Assembly: GCA_022410635.1 (NCBI GenBank) | Contig: JAJVDF010000359.1 | Location: 398,118 to 462,117, forward strand | Direction of reading: 5' to 3' | DNA length: 64,000 nucleotides | Origin: Tretioscincus oriximinensis | Lineage: Eukaryota > Chordata > Lepidosauria > Squamata > Gymnophthalmidae | Shown: positions 63,187-64,000 of the stretch, piece after piece | Position numbering within the stretch: position 1 is the first letter of the stretch | Layout of the letters: each line of letters starts with the position of its first letter | The notes under the pieces: generated by a model | Databases searched by the model: none | The model's input: only the letters and a program-made list of their open reading frames with translations | What the model was told of the DNA's origin: nothing | Program-made: the position numbers and the translations under genes

Positions 63187-63631
63187 CCTTAACGGGGGTT
63201 TGCTTACCCGTTATTATACGCCTAACAGAAATTAAAGGCAGCTTGTTCCTCAGTAGATAGACACGTGTAGAAGGAATCACAGGGGCAACACGTCTTGGAT
63301 CAACAAGCGATTTCAGGAGGGTCCATGGGTCATGGAGTCCTCCCGAGTGCCCCTGTGCATCAACTTTTATTGACCCCAAAATCAGAAGGCGTGTATGAGG
63401 ATTATGACGATGGAAAAGGGGTGGGCAGACCCCACGTGGGTCAGGTGGTGACACCTGTGTGATGTGCTTCTCTCCTCCCCAAGGGGGTGCAGCCTGGTCA
63501 GGAACTCCAAATAAGGTGATGTGATGTGTGTGTGTGTGGTTGTTGAATGGACCTTTATCAATAGGTTTGATTTACAGGAATCAGTGACTCACCCACAGGA
63601 GCCCAAGCTTAATGGCTCTTGATGGGGTACA
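63187..63631. other. Unassigned, no gene seen
   Basis: Unique-looking, with a short GT repeat at 63520-63540. An LTR fragment was considered but no LTR hallmark is clear. Confidence 0.4.
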
Positions 63632-64000
63632 TAAGAACATAAGAACATAAGAAGAGCCATACTGGATCAGGCCACAGCCCATCGAGTCCAGCATTCTGTG
63701 TCACACAAAGGCCCACCAGATGCACCTGGGCAGTCCGAACAGAGGTAAGCAAAATATGCTGCTCCTGTTCGTGACTCCCTGCAAATGGTATTTCAAAAGT
63801 CCTGCCTGTTGCTCCATCCCGGAGGCTACATCCAGACAACGATCTTAGTATCCATTTATACCCTTAGTGTCCATAAACCTGTCTAGTCCTGTCTTGAAAC
63901 TATCCAAGCTGTTAGCTACCACTACCTCTTCAGGAAGTAAATTCCACAGGCCGATGACCCTCTGGGTGAAAAAATACTTTCCTTTGTCTGTTCTCACTTT
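63632..64000 (-). mobile_element. CR1 3' end, running off the window
   Basis: ACATAAGAACATAAGAACAT (three octamers) through 'ctctgggtgaaaaaatactt'. It is nearly identical to 46146-46510 and 54091-54340, so a young subfamily. Confidence 0.92.

Noticed and set aside
63187..63631. Solo LTR
   Set aside because: No TG…CA ends, polyadenylation signal plus duplication, or primer-binding site could be identified.

Overview
The window looks like about 64 kb of a squamate reptile chromosome. It holds one recognisable host gene in a sea of interspersed repeats. The evidence is the repeat mix: many CR1 LINE copies ending in TTCTTATG octamers, older bird-type CR1 copies, L2 3' ends, L1 tails, a Penelope-like retroelement with a GIY-YIG domain, and tRNA-derived SINEs. 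Some of those SINEs resemble the Sauria SINE family with a CAT/ATG tail. A gecko-like lizard is a guess only. Two assembly gaps (N runs) lie at 3794-4050 and 25860-26304. There are no operons, rRNA or tRNA genes, or CRISPR arrays.

Host gene. FAM167A (DIORA-1) lies on the + strand. One exon carries the 5' UTR end and codons 1-131 (39154-39704), a 4.5 kb intron follows, and the last coding exon is 44233-44496. Together they give an intact 218-residue protein. Everything left of 39154 is intergenic or upstream intron. A trio of inverted CCAAT boxes at 36745-36822 is the only promoter-like cluster I noticed upstream.

Repeat landscape. 1-12 kb holds CR1, L1, palindromic MITEs and an 831-bp Harbinger-like element. 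13.2-16.6 kb holds two Penelope copies and an L1. 17-23 kb holds SINEs, L2, CR1 and GC-rich unique DNA. 23-34 kb holds long and short MITEs, a CR1 reverse transcriptase copy, a CR1 with an inverted 5' part and a LINE with a clear target duplication. 34-39 kb holds a 36-bp minisatellite, a SINE, an L2 and the FAM167A exon. 39.7-44.2 kb is the repeat-rich intron. 44.5-57 kb holds Harbinger-like, CR1, MITE and SINE copies plus an unassigned 1.3 kb stretch. 57-64 kb holds a CR1 palindrome, an inverted Penelope pair, nested L1s and CR1.

The most interesting material is (i) a family of MITEs with TAGGCTGACCAGATG termini and 8-bp target duplications, in a long form and a fold-back short form; (ii) hammerhead-ribozyme-like motifs in Penelope 3' regions, with two Penelope copies arranged as large inverted repeats; (iii) CR1 sequence immediately next to the FAM167A last-exon splice acceptor; and (iv) an in-frame 24-bp duplication in FAM167A. 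All homology calls come from reading the sequence and recalled family features; no database was searched, and repeat boundaries are approximate unless a target duplication is quoted.
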